A stretch of 64,000 nucleotides of DNA, from positions 1-64,000 of the forward strand of contig NZ_QWLM01000001.1 of the NCBI RefSeq assembly GCF_003515945.1, read 5' to 3'. Below the pieces are notes generated by a model. The model made no database searches and was not told where the DNA came from. It saw only the letters and a list, made by a program, of their open reading frames with translations. This document shows positions 7,622 through 17,190 of the stretch, one piece after another. Source of the DNA: Dermacoccus abyssi. Its GTDB lineage: Bacteria > Actinomycetota > Actinomycetes > Actinomycetales > Dermatophilaceae. The position numbers and the translations under genes are program-made. How positions within the stretch are numbered: the stretch's first letter is position 1; each line of letters begins with the position of its first letter.

Positions 7622-7782
7622 ACCCAAGCTGGGGTGGCTCTGCACGTGGTTATGCCCCGGTCAGGGGGTAGTAGAACGACGTACAGAACCTCGCGGCGCC
7701 GAACGTCAGTGTCGACAACCGGTCCGAGACAGCCACCAAGGGTGCCCGGGCTCACAGAGGCGCCCACCGCTTGCGTGTCAAC

Positions 7783-8538
7783 TCAGCCCTCGACCACGAG
7801 CGAAGCGTCGACCTCGGTTGGCAGGCCACCCTCGGGCAGCTTCGACGGCGCGACGATGCGCACGATCTCGTCGAGCACGCGCCGCACGTACTTCTCCCCC
7901 ACCCACAGGTGCTTCGCGCCATCGACGCCGATGACGTCAGCCTGCGGAATGGCCGCGAACCGGTCGCGCGCCTCGTCGGGGCGCAGGTTGTCATCCAGTT
8001 CGGGCACGAGCGCCGTCACCGGCTTGCGCGATTCGGCCCACGCCGCGAGGTGCTCGGGCTGCGACCACCGCAGCGGCGGCGACAGCAGGATCGCGCCCTC
8101 GATCGACGGATCGAGCCCGTGCATGAGCGTCAGATCCGTGCCGAAGCTCCACCCCACCAGCCAACGATTGGTCAGCGCCGGCGACTCGTGGAACTCCGCG
8201 AACTCGATGGCGGCGGCGACGTCGAACCGCTCACCGTCAGCCGAGTCGAACGCACCCTCCGACGTCCCGCGCGGCGACGACGTGCCACGCGTGTTGAACC
8301 GCAGCACCGCGATGTCCGCGAGCGCCGGCAGCCGGTTGGCGGCCTTCTTGTAGACATGGCTGTCCATGAAGCCGCCATGCGTCGGCAGCGGGTGCAGCGT
8401 CACGAGTGTGGCCACTGGATCGTTCGACGGCGGCAGCGCCAGTTCACCCACGAGCTTCAGGCCGTCCGCGGTGTGCAACTCGATCTCCTCGCGCCGCGCG
8501 GCGAGCACGGTGTTCGAGCGGATCTCCTGCATCGTCAT
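7783..8538 (-). CDS. alpha/beta hydrolase
   Basis: A 251-residue alpha/beta hydrolase related to the CocE/YpfH-type dienelactone or acyl-hydrolase group. The nucleophile elbow is GWSFG (in NRWLVGWSFGTDLTLMHGL), the oxyanion region follows strand VATLVTLHPLPTHGG, and the Asp and His of the triad are consistent with ELDDNLRPDEA and GAKHLWVG. No signal peptide. ATG 8538 follows GAGGGAAATCGAC; the longer open frame overlaps the next gene and was not used. It lies 23 bp downstream of the 99-residue zinc-ribbon-like gene and may be cotranscribed. Substrate unknown. Confidence 0.85.
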   Translation of the reverse strand: MTMQEIRSNTVLAARREEIELHTADGLKLVGELALPPSNDPVATLVTLHPLPTHGGFMDSHVYKKAANRLPALADIAVLRFNTRGTSSPRGTSEGAFDSADGERFDVAAAIEFAEFHESPALTNRWLVGWSFGTDLTLMHGLDPSIEGAILLSPPLRWSQPEHLAAWAESRKPVTALVPELDDNLRPDEARDRFAAIPQADVIGVDGAKHLWVGEKYVRRVLDEIVRIVAPSKLPEGGLPTEVDASLVVEG

Positions 8539-8561
8539 GTCGATTTCCCTCGTCCGGTGGT

Positions 8562-8861
8562 TCAGCGCCAAGAGCCCTGCGGCGGACGCCGGTCGCGAGC
8601 CTGCCAGCAGCTCGTGTGCCAATGGCGTCGGTCGGTCACGTCACCGAGCCGGTCCATCGGCCAGACGACGACGTGCGGCAGCGACGACGCAAGTTGCTGC
8701 TGGCAGCCGGGGCACGTGTAGACCTTGCCCTCGCTGTTGCCCCGCAGCACCCGCACCGTCCAGCGTCCGCCGGCGTAGCTCTGGACGACATCGACGGGAC
8801 GGAACGCCGCGCTGACGTCGCCGCGCGTCTCGTCCCGGCGGGGTCGGTTCCGCCGAGGCAT
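8562..8861 (-). CDS. small Cys/His-rich protein (actinobacterial, unknown function)
   Basis: A 99-residue protein whose C50-P-G-C53, H63 and H80-W-H82-T-S-C85 could bind a zinc ion. An arginine-rich N-terminus (MPRRNRPRRDETRG) precedes the folded part. Homologues I recall from other actinobacteria carry the same CPGC...HVV.W...DRRHWH..CW pattern; some are labelled ATP/GTP-binding protein without visible nucleotide motifs. Its ATG overlaps the stop of the 3-hydroxyacyl-CoA dehydrogenase by one base (TGATG), implying translational coupling. Function unknown. Confidence 0.75.
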   Translation of the reverse strand: MPRRNRPRRDETRGDVSAAFRPVDVVQSYAGGRWTVRVLRGNSEGKVYTCPGCQQQLASSLPHVVVWPMDRLGDVTDRRHWHTSCWQARDRRPPQGSWR

Positions 8862-10543
8862 CAGTTCCGGAAGGGACGATCCGCGAGGATGTGCTCGGTG
8901 AGCAGCGGCGACGGCACGAGGTGCTGTTCCCCGGTTTCGAAGTGCATTTCCGAGAGTACACCGTGGACGTCGTCGGGGCCGGCCTCGTCGAGCAGTTCGA
9001 ACAGGCCCTGCGGGTAACCGCAGCCTGCCTTCATCGCCGTCTCGATGTCCTCGACCGTGGCGTAGCCGGAGTCGAGCATCTTCGCGGCGTCGTTGAGGTG
9101 CGGATAGAGCAGCGCGTCGACGACGAGGCCTGCACGGTCCTTACCGACGACGGGCGTCCAGCCGGCCGCAGCGGCGAGCGAACGCACCGTCTCGACGGCC
9201 TCGTCGCTGATGGCGACCGAACGGCCGATCTCGAGCACCTGGCCGGCCCTCTGCTTCTCGTGCAGGACGACGGGCACGATGGTGGCGTCGATCGTCGGGT
9301 CGCCCGTGGACGCGGTCTCGACGGATCCCTCGCCGAGCGCAGCGATGACGCCTGCGTCACCGATGGCGTCACGCACGGCGCGCAGCACCGGCTTCGCCCC
9401 GATCTCGAGGCCGCTCTCGACGTCGCCGTGCGAGGCGTCGTCTCCACCGCAGCATCCGCCGCCGCAGCAGTCGCCGTCGAGCTCGACCGCGTCAACGGCG
9501 AGCGTGACGGCCACGCCCTTGAGCGAGGCTGCGTCGTCCGCCGAGACAACCCGGACGACCTCGACGCCTGCGTCGCTCAGCTCCGAGCCGAGGGCGTCGA
9601 CGAGGTCACCCTCGCCGACGAGACCGACCTTGCCTTCGAGGGGCTTGGCGGGTGCCGTCGTGGCAGCGTCGTCGACCACCGTGCCGGAACCGACACCGTC
9701 GTAGGTGTAGAAGCCGTGACCGCTCTTGCGGCCGAGGCGACCGGCCGTCACCAACTGGCGCAGGATCGACGGCGAGGCGACGCTCGGGTCACCCGTGGCG
9801 TTGTAGAGCACGCCGCACACCTCGTGGATGACGTCGAGGCCGACGAGGTCGCACAGCGTGAGCGGGCCCATCGGCAGACCGACGCCGGCGGCCATGGCCG
9901 CATCGATGTCGGAGCGTGAGGCGAGGCCGGACTCGTAGGCGCGGATGGACCGCGCGAGGTAGGAGACGAGCAGAGCGTTGGCGACGAAACCGGCGCGGTC
10001 GCCGACAACGACCGGCTTCTTGCCGAGGCGCTCGGCCAGCTCGCGGACCTGCTCGACAAGCGTCTCGTCGCTCATGACGGAACGGATGACCTCGACGAGC
10101 GGCTGAACCGGCGCCGGGTTGAAGAAGTGCATACCGATGACCCGCGACGGCACCTTCGTGGCCCGCGCGATCTCGGTGATCGACAGCGACGACGTGTTCG
10201 TCGCGAGCACGCAGTCCTCACGGACGATGCCGTCGAGCGTCGTGAAGATCGATTCCTTGATCTCCAGCCGCTCCGGCACCGCCTCGATGACGAGGTCGGC
10301 GTCCTTCATCGCACCGAGGTCGTCGCCGAACGAGACGCGGCCGACGATCTCGTCGCGCGCCGCCTCGTCGAGCTTGCCCTTGCTCACCGCACGACCGAGC
10401 GACTTCTCGAGGAAGCCCTTGCCGCGCTCGGCCAACTCGGCCGAACCGTCGACGGCGATGACGCTCAAACCGGCCTTCGCGAAGACCTCGACGATGCCCG
10501 CACCCATCGTGCCGAGCCCGATGACACCCACTGTGTTGATCAT
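8861..10543 (-). CDS. 3-hydroxyacyl-CoA dehydrogenase, two-module
   Basis: A 560-residue enzyme oxidising 3-hydroxyacyl-CoA with NAD in beta-oxidation or the reverse butyryl route. Module 1 (residues 1-285) is complete: NAD motif GLGTMGAG, GMHFFNP, and the C-terminal helical domain ending GRKSGHGFYTYDG. Module 2 has a degenerate Rossmann half without the glycine motif, followed by a second helical domain (DRAGLVVDALLYPHLNDAA). Around residues 353-366 the degenerate half carries an odd Cys-rich loop, DCCGGGCCGGDDASH. ATG 10543 precedes MINTVGVIGLG; the frame is open further upstream without homology. Single-start coupling to the next small gene. Confidence 0.88.
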   Translation of the reverse strand: MINTVGVIGLGTMGAGIVEVFAKAGLSVIAVDGSAELAERGKGFLEKSLGRAVSKGKLDEAARDEIVGRVSFGDDLGAMKDADLVIEAVPERLEIKESIFTTLDGIVREDCVLATNTSSLSITEIARATKVPSRVIGMHFFNPAPVQPLVEVIRSVMSDETLVEQVRELAERLGKKPVVVGDRAGFVANALLVSYLARSIRAYESGLASRSDIDAAMAAGVGLPMGPLTLCDLVGLDVIHEVCGVLYNATGDPSVASPSILRQLVTAGRLGRKSGHGFYTYDGVGSGTVVDDAATTAPAKPLEGKVGLVGEGDLVDALGSELSDAGVEVVRVVSADDAASLKGVAVTLAVDAVELDGDCCGGGCCGGDDASHGDVESGLEIGAKPVLRAVRDAIGDAGVIAALGEGSVETASTGDPTIDATIVPVVLHEKQRAGQVLEIGRSVAISDEAVETVRSLAAAAGWTPVVGKDRAGLVVDALLYPHLNDAAKMLDSGYATVEDIETAMKAGCGYPQGLFELLDEAGPDDVHGVLSEMHFETGEQHLVPSPLLTEHILADRPFRN

Positions 10544-10620
10544 GGTCGCCAGTCTCTCAGATGTGTCCGCGCCACGGGCCGAGGCTCCCGATGCTGCGAG
10601 GAGGGTGACACAGTCAGCGC

Positions 10621-11436
10621 ATGCTCCTCGGACTCCTCGGCGCTCTGCTCGCCGCGCTGGCGTACGGAAGCGCCACGATCCTCCAGGCACTCGGCGTGCG
10701 CGGACTCCGGGCGGCCCCGGCCGGCAGCACCCTCCTGCAGCGGGCGCGAGCCGGGTGGTTGTACGCCGCGGGCCTGGGACTCGACGTCGTGGCGTTCGCC
10801 GCCTCCGTGGGCGCGCTGCGCGCTCTCCCCCTCTTCCTCGTCCAGTCGGTCATTGCATCGTCGGTCGCCGTGACGGCGGTGCTCGCCGTCATCGTGCTGG
10901 GCGCCAAACTGACGCGGCGTGAGGTCGCAGCTCTGGCGGTGGTCGCCCTAGGGCTCGTCTGCCTGGCCGCCACCGCACGGGACACGCCGCCGCACGATCC
11001 GCCGTCGTGGCTGGCGCCGGCCCTCGTCGCCGTGGCCGTCCTGCTTGCCGCCGTCGGGGTCCTTGCGGCGCGTCGTCGCGCCAGCTCCGTGCTGGCTGTG
11101 GTCGCGGGGCTCGGGTACGGCGGTCTCGCCGTCGGCGCCCGCATCCTGCCGTGGAACGGCAGCCTGGGCGATGCCCTCGGGACCTGGGCACTGTGGGCGC
11201 TTGTGCTGCACGCCGTCATCGCGACCGTTGCCTACGGGTTCGCCCTCGACGCCGGCGAAACGACGTCTGTCGCGGCGATCACCTTCGCCCTGGAAACCGT
11301 GGCACCATCCCTCGTCGGCCTCGCCCTCCTCGGCGACGGGGTGCGGCCGAACACGCAGGTCCTGGCCGTCGCGGGCTTCGTCCTCACCCTCGGTGCCTGT
11401 ATCGCCCTGGCCGGACGCAGCGAGGCGGAAGCGTAG
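10621..11436 (+). CDS. DMT/EamA-like integral membrane transporter
   Basis: A 271-residue membrane protein with about nine hydrophobic segments, beginning [27 protein letters not shown]. Two similar halves and the pattern '[31 protein letters not shown]' match the drug/metabolite-transporter superfamily (EamA-like). Substrate cannot be predicted. It is divergent from the 3-hydroxyacyl-CoA dehydrogenase (77-bp spacer) and followed by nucS after 11 bp. A GAGGAGGG stretch lies about 15 nt before the ATG, too far for an ideal Shine-Dalgarno site. It could instead be an unassigned membrane protein. Confidence 0.75.
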   Translation: MLLGLLGALLAALAYGSATILQALGVRGLRAAPAGSTLLQRARAGWLYAAGLGLDVVAFAASVGALRALPLFLVQSVIASSVAVTAVLAVIVLGAKLTRREVAALAVVALGLVCLAATARDTPPHDPPSWLAPALVAVAVLLAAVGVLAARRRASSVLAVVAGLGYGGLAVGARILPWNGSLGDALGTWALWALVLHAVIATVAYGFALDAGETTSVAAITFALETVAPSLVGLALLGDGVRPNTQVLAVAGFVLTLGACIALAGRSEAEA

Positions 11437-11439
11437 GCT
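11434..11439 (+). promoter_or_regulatory. possible -10 element for nucS
   Basis: TAGGCT overlaps the stop of the upstream gene and lies 8 nt before the nucS GTG. The spacing is slightly longer than the 6 nt seen at other leaderless starts here, so this is a weaker case. Confidence 0.3.
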
Positions 11440-11447
11440 TACTCCTC

Positions 11448-12143
11448 GTGCGAATCGTGATTGCCGACTGCAGCGTCGACTACGAGGGCCGCCTGCAGGC
11501 CCACCTCCCCCTGGCCAAGCGGCTTCTCATGGTCAAGGCCGACGGCTCCGTGCTCGTGCACTCCGACGGAGGCTCGTACAAGCCCCTCAACTGGATGGCC
11601 CCGCCGTGCGCCATGGCCGAGATCGAGCCCGACGAGGTCGAGACGGTAGAGGGCGTCAGCTCCGTGTGGCTCGTGCAGCACGCCAAGTCCGACGATCGAC
11701 TGCGGATCAAGCTGTACGACATCCACCACGACAGCGCCCACGAACTCGGCGTCGACCCTGGCCTTGTCAAGGACGGTGTGGAGGCGCAGCTGCAGAAGCT
11801 GCTCGCTCAACACATCGAGACCCTCGGTTCGGGCTACACGCTCATGCGCCGCGAGTACATGACGGCCATCGGACCCGTCGACATCATGTGCAAGGACTCC
11901 ACCGGGGCCACGGTGGCCGTGGAACTCAAGCGGCACGGCACGATCGAAGGCGTCGAACAGCTGACGCGCTATCTCGAACTGCTCAACCGCGACCCGCACC
12001 TCGCCCCCGTGTCGGGTGTCTTCGCTGCCCAGACGATCAAGCCCCAGGCCCGAACGCTCGCAGCGGACCGCGGCATCCGCTGCGTCGTGCTCGACTACGA
12101 CGCCCTCAAGGGAATCGACGACTCCGAGACACGCCTGTTCTGA
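11448..12143 (+). CDS. nucS: mismatch-specific endonuclease NucS (EndoMS)
   Basis: A 231-residue NucS/EndoMS. It cleaves both strands at mismatches and is the core of the non-canonical mismatch repair used by actinobacteria lacking MutS/MutL; it works with the beta clamp. The N-terminal DNA-binding/dimerisation domain ([15 protein letters not shown]...[13 protein letters not shown]) is followed by the RecB-like nuclease core: Asp in GPVDIMCKD, then ExK in [25 protein letters not shown] 11448 gives the conserved RIVIA start. It lies 11 bp after the transporter gene. Confidence 0.95.
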   Translation: MRIVIADCSVDYEGRLQAHLPLAKRLLMVKADGSVLVHSDGGSYKPLNWMAPPCAMAEIEPDEVETVEGVSSVWLVQHAKSDDRLRIKLYDIHHDSAHELGVDPGLVKDGVEAQLQKLLAQHIETLGSGYTLMRREYMTAIGPVDIMCKDSTGATVAVELKRHGTIEGVEQLTRYLELLNRDPHLAPVSGVFAAQTIKPQARTLAADRGIRCVVLDYDALKGIDDSETRLF

Positions 12144-12153
12144 GCCGGTTCGC

Positions 12154-12540
12154 TCAGGCGGTGGCGGCGAGCGGGACGAACTGCGTCAGCTCCCGCTCGA
12201 CCTCGAGGTGACGGTCGAGCTTCGTCGCACACATCAGGCGGCGCAGTCGCGGCGAGGCGTCGGCCACGACCAGTCGCCGTCCTTCGGCAGCAGCGCGGCG
12301 GTGAGCTCCGACGATGACGCCGAGGCCCGTGGCGTCCCACACCTCGGCCTCCGAGAGGTGAACGACGAGGTCGCCCTCGCCCGCGCCGATCGCCTGGGTG
12401 AGCTCGCTGCGCACCTCACTGCTCGTGCTGGCACAGATCGACCCCACAACACCGAGTTCGACCCCGTCGACGATGTGGCGCACCTCGGCGGTGCGCTCGC
12501 GCGCACGTGCATCGGTCTTGTCTGCAACCGGCTGGGACAT
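12154..12540 (-). CDS. STAS-domain anti-sigma-factor antagonist-like protein
   Basis: A 128-residue protein with a single STAS domain (residues about 20-115). In SpoIIAA-type antagonists a conserved Ser is phosphorylated by the partner kinase; here the motif reads WDATGLGVIVG, with Thr (T71) in that place. Such proteins release a sigma factor from an anti-sigma kinase or act in stress signalling; no partner is encoded nearby. ATG 12540 has AAGGGGAACGAC before it. It converges with nucS, 10 bp apart, and is divergent from the adenosyltransferase across a 230-bp spacer that shows no gene. Confidence 0.82.
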   Translation of the reverse strand: MSQPVADKTDARARERTAEVRHIVDGVELGVVGSICASTSSEVRSELTQAIGAGEGDLVVHLSEAEVWDATGLGVIVGAHRRAAAEGRRLVVADASPRLRRLMCATKLDRHLEVERELTQFVPLAATA

Positions 12541-12758
12541 GTCGTTCCCCTTCGTGCGTTCAGGACGGGCTCGGGGCGGCGGCGGGCGCCGCTTTGCTTC
12601 GCTTACCTCTACTCTGACGCGCGACCCCCACGTGAGGTTCGCCCATTTCGGTAACGAAAACATAACGACTGCCAAAGGGTCGTAACGCGCCGCTCTCACG
12701 CCCAGCTGACGGCGGGGACGGCCACACGCCTGCGCCGACACGGCGGCCCTTCGTCTGG

Positions 12759-12764
12759 CAGGGT
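12759..12764 (+). promoter_or_regulatory. -10 element of a probable leaderless promoter (adenosyltransferase)
   Basis: CAGGGT lies 6 nt before ATG 12771, the same geometry as the other leaderless starts in the window; the first base departs from TANNNT. Confidence 0.4.
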
Positions 12765-12770
12765 GATGCC

Positions 12771-13412
12771 ATGGTCGTACTCAGCACCATCTACACCCGC
12801 ACCGGCGACGACGGTTCCACCGGCCTCGGCGATTTCTCGCGCACCTCGAAGAACGATCCGAGGCTCGCGGCCTACGCCGACACCGATGAGGCAGGCGCCA
12901 CCATCGGCCTCGCGCTCACCTGCGCCCCGGACCTTCCCGAGGCCCTGCGCCCCGTCCTCCTGCGCATCCAGAACGACCTCTTCGACGTCGGAGCCGATCT
13001 CTCGACGCCTCTCGTCGAAGCACCGGCGCACCCACCACTTCGCGTGCGCGAGGAGTGGATCGACGAGTTGGAGCAACAGTGCGACGAGTTCGGCGCCGAG
13101 CTACCGACGCTGCGCTCCTTCGTCCTCGCAGGTGGGACGCAGGCAGCGGCCTACCTCCACCTCGCGCGCACCGTCGTCCGGCGTGCGGAGCGGGCAGCCT
13201 GGGCTGCCCTCGACGCACACGGGGACGAGCCGGCGTCCGGTGACGGCAAGAGCGCCGAACGCCCCGGTGGCGTCAACGTCCTCACGGCGAAGTACCTCAA
13301 TCGGCTGTCGGATGCGCTCTTCGTCTTCGCGCGCTACGCCAACGCCCAGGGCCCTGGGGATGTGCTGTGGCAGCCCGGCGGTGGCCGCGAAGAGGGCGCT
13401 TCCACAACCTGA
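12771..13412 (+). CDS. cob(I)alamin adenosyltransferase, PduO type
   Basis: A 213-residue PduO-type ATP:corrinoid adenosyltransferase that makes adenosylcobalamin, the cofactor of methylmalonyl-CoA mutase. The ATP-binding N-terminus reads YTRTGDDGSTGLGDFSRTSKNDPR, and the C-terminal family helix carries CLN-type residues as KYLNRLSDALFVFARYAN. A short insert (HGDEPASGDGKSAERPG) replaces the usual loop before it. In mycobacteria the homologue also lies downstream of the atp operon and its DUF2550 partner. It converges with that gene here, and a shared terminator separates them. Confidence 0.92.
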   Translation: MVVLSTIYTRTGDDGSTGLGDFSRTSKNDPRLAAYADTDEAGATIGLALTCAPDLPEALRPVLLRIQNDLFDVGADLSTPLVEAPAHPPLRVREEWIDELEQQCDEFGAELPTLRSFVLAGGTQAAAYLHLARTVVRRAERAAWAALDAHGDEPASGDGKSAERPGGVNVLTAKYLNRLSDALFVFARYANAQGPGDVLWQPGGGREEGASTT

Positions 13413-13432
13413 CGCCCGCAACGCACACCCGT

Positions 13433-13484
13433 GCGCGCAGGAGGGCCCCCGACACCGATGTGTCGGGGGCCCTCCTGTGCGCGC
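13433..13484. terminator. bidirectional terminator hairpin
   Basis: A very long stem (13433-13455 with 13460-13484, two-nucleotide bulge, loop CGAT) lies between the convergent adenosyltransferase and DUF2550 genes. It can terminate both transcripts; GC-rich without a long T-run, as usual in actinobacteria. Confidence 0.85.
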
Positions 13485-13489
13485 CTGAC

Positions 13490-13927
13490 TCAGTAGCCCT
13501 GCGAGCGCAGGCCGGGCGGAGCCGACTCACTCCAGGATCGCAAGGCCGTGTAGTCGGCAGGCGCCATGGCGATCGAGAAGCGCTCGACAGCACACTCGAC
13601 ATCGACCGCGACCGCATCCCCCGTCATCGCCCGCGGCAACTCGCTCGAGTCGAGCGCGTTGCGCGAGCCGAGAACGAACTCGCCACGCTTCCAGATGCGC
13701 TCAGGCGTGAGCCGCAGAGTCCGGAAAGTGAACCACTCGAGCCGATCCGGCCGGTAGCGCACCATGCCGGTGCGCCACGAGCCGTTCGGGTAACGGGTGG
13801 CCATGACAGCGAGGTTTCCCTCGCGCGAGAGGCTGCGGGTGCGATACACCATCGCGCCGAGCCTTACGAGCAACGCAATGACGGCCAGCGCGAGAACGAT
13901 CTCGCCGGCCGTCAGCGCATCAGACAT
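13490..13927 (-). CDS. DUF2550 membrane protein
   Basis: A 145-residue DUF2550 protein, the conserved partner downstream of atpC in actinobacteria (Rv1312 in M. tuberculosis). One N-terminal membrane helix (residues 7-26, AGEIVLALAVIALLVRLGAMV) is followed by a soluble beta-rich domain (GNLAVMATRYPNGSWRTGMVRYRPDRLEWFT). The biochemical role is unknown. It begins 14 bp after the atpC stop and is the last gene of the unit, ending at the bidirectional terminator. Confidence 0.88.
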   Translation of the reverse strand: MSDALTAGEIVLALAVIALLVRLGAMVYRTRSLSREGNLAVMATRYPNGSWRTGMVRYRPDRLEWFTFRTLRLTPERIWKRGEFVLGSRNALDSSELPRAMTGDAVAVDVECAVERFSIAMAPADYTALRSWSESAPPGLRSQGY

Positions 13928-13941
13928 CGTGCGTCGTTGCC

Positions 13942-14211
13942 TCAGGAGGCGTCGGCCATCTCGACGTGCTGCGCGACTACCGTGACGACGTTCTTGTCGA
14001 CGGAGAGGAAGCCACCGTCGATCTGGACCGTGCGACGCTCGCCCGAGGTCGGGACGACGACGACGTCGCCCTCGATGAGCACGGAAAGCAGGGGCTGGTG
14101 ACCGGGCAGGATGCCGATCTCACCTTCGGTGGTGCGGGCGATCAGACGGCTCGCTTCGCCTTCCCAGACCTCACGGTCGGCGGCGACGAACTTGACGTTC
14201 AGGTTGCTCAT
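13942..14211 (-). CDS. atpC: F0F1 ATP synthase epsilon subunit
   Basis: An 89-residue epsilon subunit containing the N-terminal beta-barrel (NVKFVAADREVWEGEASRLIARTTEGEIGILPGHQPLLSVL) that sits on gamma and the c ring. The C-terminal two-helix inhibitory domain found in E. coli is essentially absent, since the protein ends at VVAQHVEMADAS; short forms occur in actinobacteria. Unlike in most relatives it does not directly follow atpD: a nucleobase permease gene is placed between them, leaving a 64-bp gap before atpC. Confidence 0.93.
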   Translation of the reverse strand: MSNLNVKFVAADREVWEGEASRLIARTTEGEIGILPGHQPLLSVLIEGDVVVVPTSGERRTVQIDGGFLSVDKNVVTVVAQHVEMADAS

Positions 14212-14275
14212 CAGGGCGATTCCTCTTCGAGTCGGTGAGTTCCCCCATGATAACCGGGGAAACGTGGGCTTCGTC

Positions 14276-15586
14276 TCAGGCCTTCGGCTCGCGACGTTCG
14301 ACGTCGTCGGCCTTGGCGAGTGGGTCGGGCACGGCGCCGCTCGTGCGCGCCGCGAAACGCATGGTGTGGAAGAGGGCGACGGCGGCGAACGTGCCGAGCG
14401 CGATGCCGGCGAACGTGAGGTCGCCGACCTTCCAGGTGTAATCGGCTATACCGATGATGAGGGCCACTGCGGCCGTCATGAGGTTGACCGGGTTGGCGAA
14501 GTCGACCTTGTTCTCCATCCAGATCCGCACGCCGAGCATGCCGATCATGCCGTAGAGAACGGTGGCCACTCCCCCGAGGACACCCGGCGGAATCGTTGCG
14601 ATGGCCGCGCCGACCTTCGGGCAGAACGAGAGCAGCACGGCGGTGACGGCGGCGACCCAGTAGGCCGCGGTCGAGTACACCTTCGTCGCGGCCATGACGC
14701 CGATGTTCTCGGCATAGGTCGTCGTACCGGAGCCACCACCGAGACCGGCCAGGGTCGTGGCGAGACCGTCACCCATGAGCGCGCGGCCCGACACGTCGTC
14801 GAGGTTGCGGTCCGTCATCTGCGCGACCGACTTCACGTGCCCGATGTTCTCCGCGACGAGCACGAGCACGACCGGCACGAACAATCCCATGACGCTCAGG
14901 TCGAAGGACGGCGAGTGGAAGTCCGGCAGGCCAAGCCAATCGGCAGCGCCGAGCGCCTTGAAGTCGACTTCCCCGCGGAAACACGCGACGGCGTAACCCG
15001 CCACGACACCCAGCAGAATGCTGAGACGCCCCAGCAGGCCCTTGGCCAGCACCGTGACGGCGAGGACGACGAGAAGCGTCACGAGAGCCGTCACCGGCGA
15101 CTTGATGAAGTTCTGCTTCGCGGCCGGGGCGAGGTTGAGGCCGATCAGCGCGACGATGGCTCCTGTGACCACAGGCGGCATGAGGGCTCGCAACCAGCCG
15201 TCACCCACGACCTGCACGAGCAGACCGACGAGGAACAACGCCAGACCGGCCATGACGACGCCGCCGAGCGCGGTGGCCATGTCATGCGACTTCGTGGCTG
15301 CGGTGAGCGGCGCGATGAAGGCGAACGACGACCCGAGGTAGCTCGGTACACGACCGGCCGTGAGCAGCAGGAAGAGCATCGTTCCGATGCCCGAGAAGAA
15401 CAGCGTCGCCGAGGGCGGGAAGCCCGTCAGCAACGGCACGAGGAACGTGGCGCCGAACATGGCGACGACGTGCTGCATACCGATGCCGATCGTCTTCGGC
15501 CACGCGAGCCGCTCGTCCGGCGCCACCACGGCACCGGCCCGCGTCAGGTCGCCGTCGTGCGGCCGCCACTTGAGCCCGAGATCCAT
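14276..15586 (-). CDS. uraA: uracil/xanthine permease (NCS2 family)
   Basis: A 436-residue nucleobase:cation symporter-2. It has about 12-14 membrane segments and typical motifs: QHVVAMFGATFLVPLLTGF near the N-terminus, the substrate-site region VLVAENIGHVKSVAQMTDRN, and GGSGTTTYAENIGVMAATKVYS. It imports uracil (possibly xanthine) with protons. ATG 15586 has AAGGACGACGTG before it; a GTG one codon upstream is an alternative. Its position is odd: it splits atpD from atpC. A strong hairpin between atpD and this gene suggests separate or attenuated expression. Confidence 0.92.
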   Translation of the reverse strand: MDLGLKWRPHDGDLTRAGAVVAPDERLAWPKTIGIGMQHVVAMFGATFLVPLLTGFPPSATLFFSGIGTMLFLLLTAGRVPSYLGSSFAFIAPLTAATKSHDMATALGGVVMAGLALFLVGLLVQVVGDGWLRALMPPVVTGAIVALIGLNLAPAAKQNFIKSPVTALVTLLVVLAVTVLAKGLLGRLSILLGVVAGYAVACFRGEVDFKALGAADWLGLPDFHSPSFDLSVMGLFVPVVLVLVAENIGHVKSVAQMTDRNLDDVSGRALMGDGLATTLAGLGGGSGTTTYAENIGVMAATKVYSTAAYWVAAVTAVLLSFCPKVGAAIATIPPGVLGGVATVLYGMIGMLGVRIWMENKVDFANPVNLMTAAVALIIGIADYTWKVGDLTFAGIALGTFAAVALFHTMRFAARTSGAVPDPLAKADDVERREPKA

Positions 15587-15616
15587 CACGTCGTCCTTCG
15601 TTCGTTCGTCACATGA

Positions 15617-15659
15617 CGGACGAAGGGCCGGAGGCTTCTCGCCCCCGGCCCCTCGTCCG
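15617..15659 (-). terminator. hairpin between atpD and the permease gene
   Basis: A 15-bp stem with one mismatch (15617-15631 / 15645-15659) and a 13-nt loop lies 47 bp after the atpD stop. On the minus strand it would reduce read-through from atpD. No T-run follows; it might instead be an attenuator or RNA-binding site for the permease. Confidence 0.7.
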
Positions 15660-15705
15660 AATCATCACGGGTTGCCCGACACCTGCGGCGTCCGGCTCAC
15701 CGAGA

Positions 15706-17190
<1,485 letters not shown>

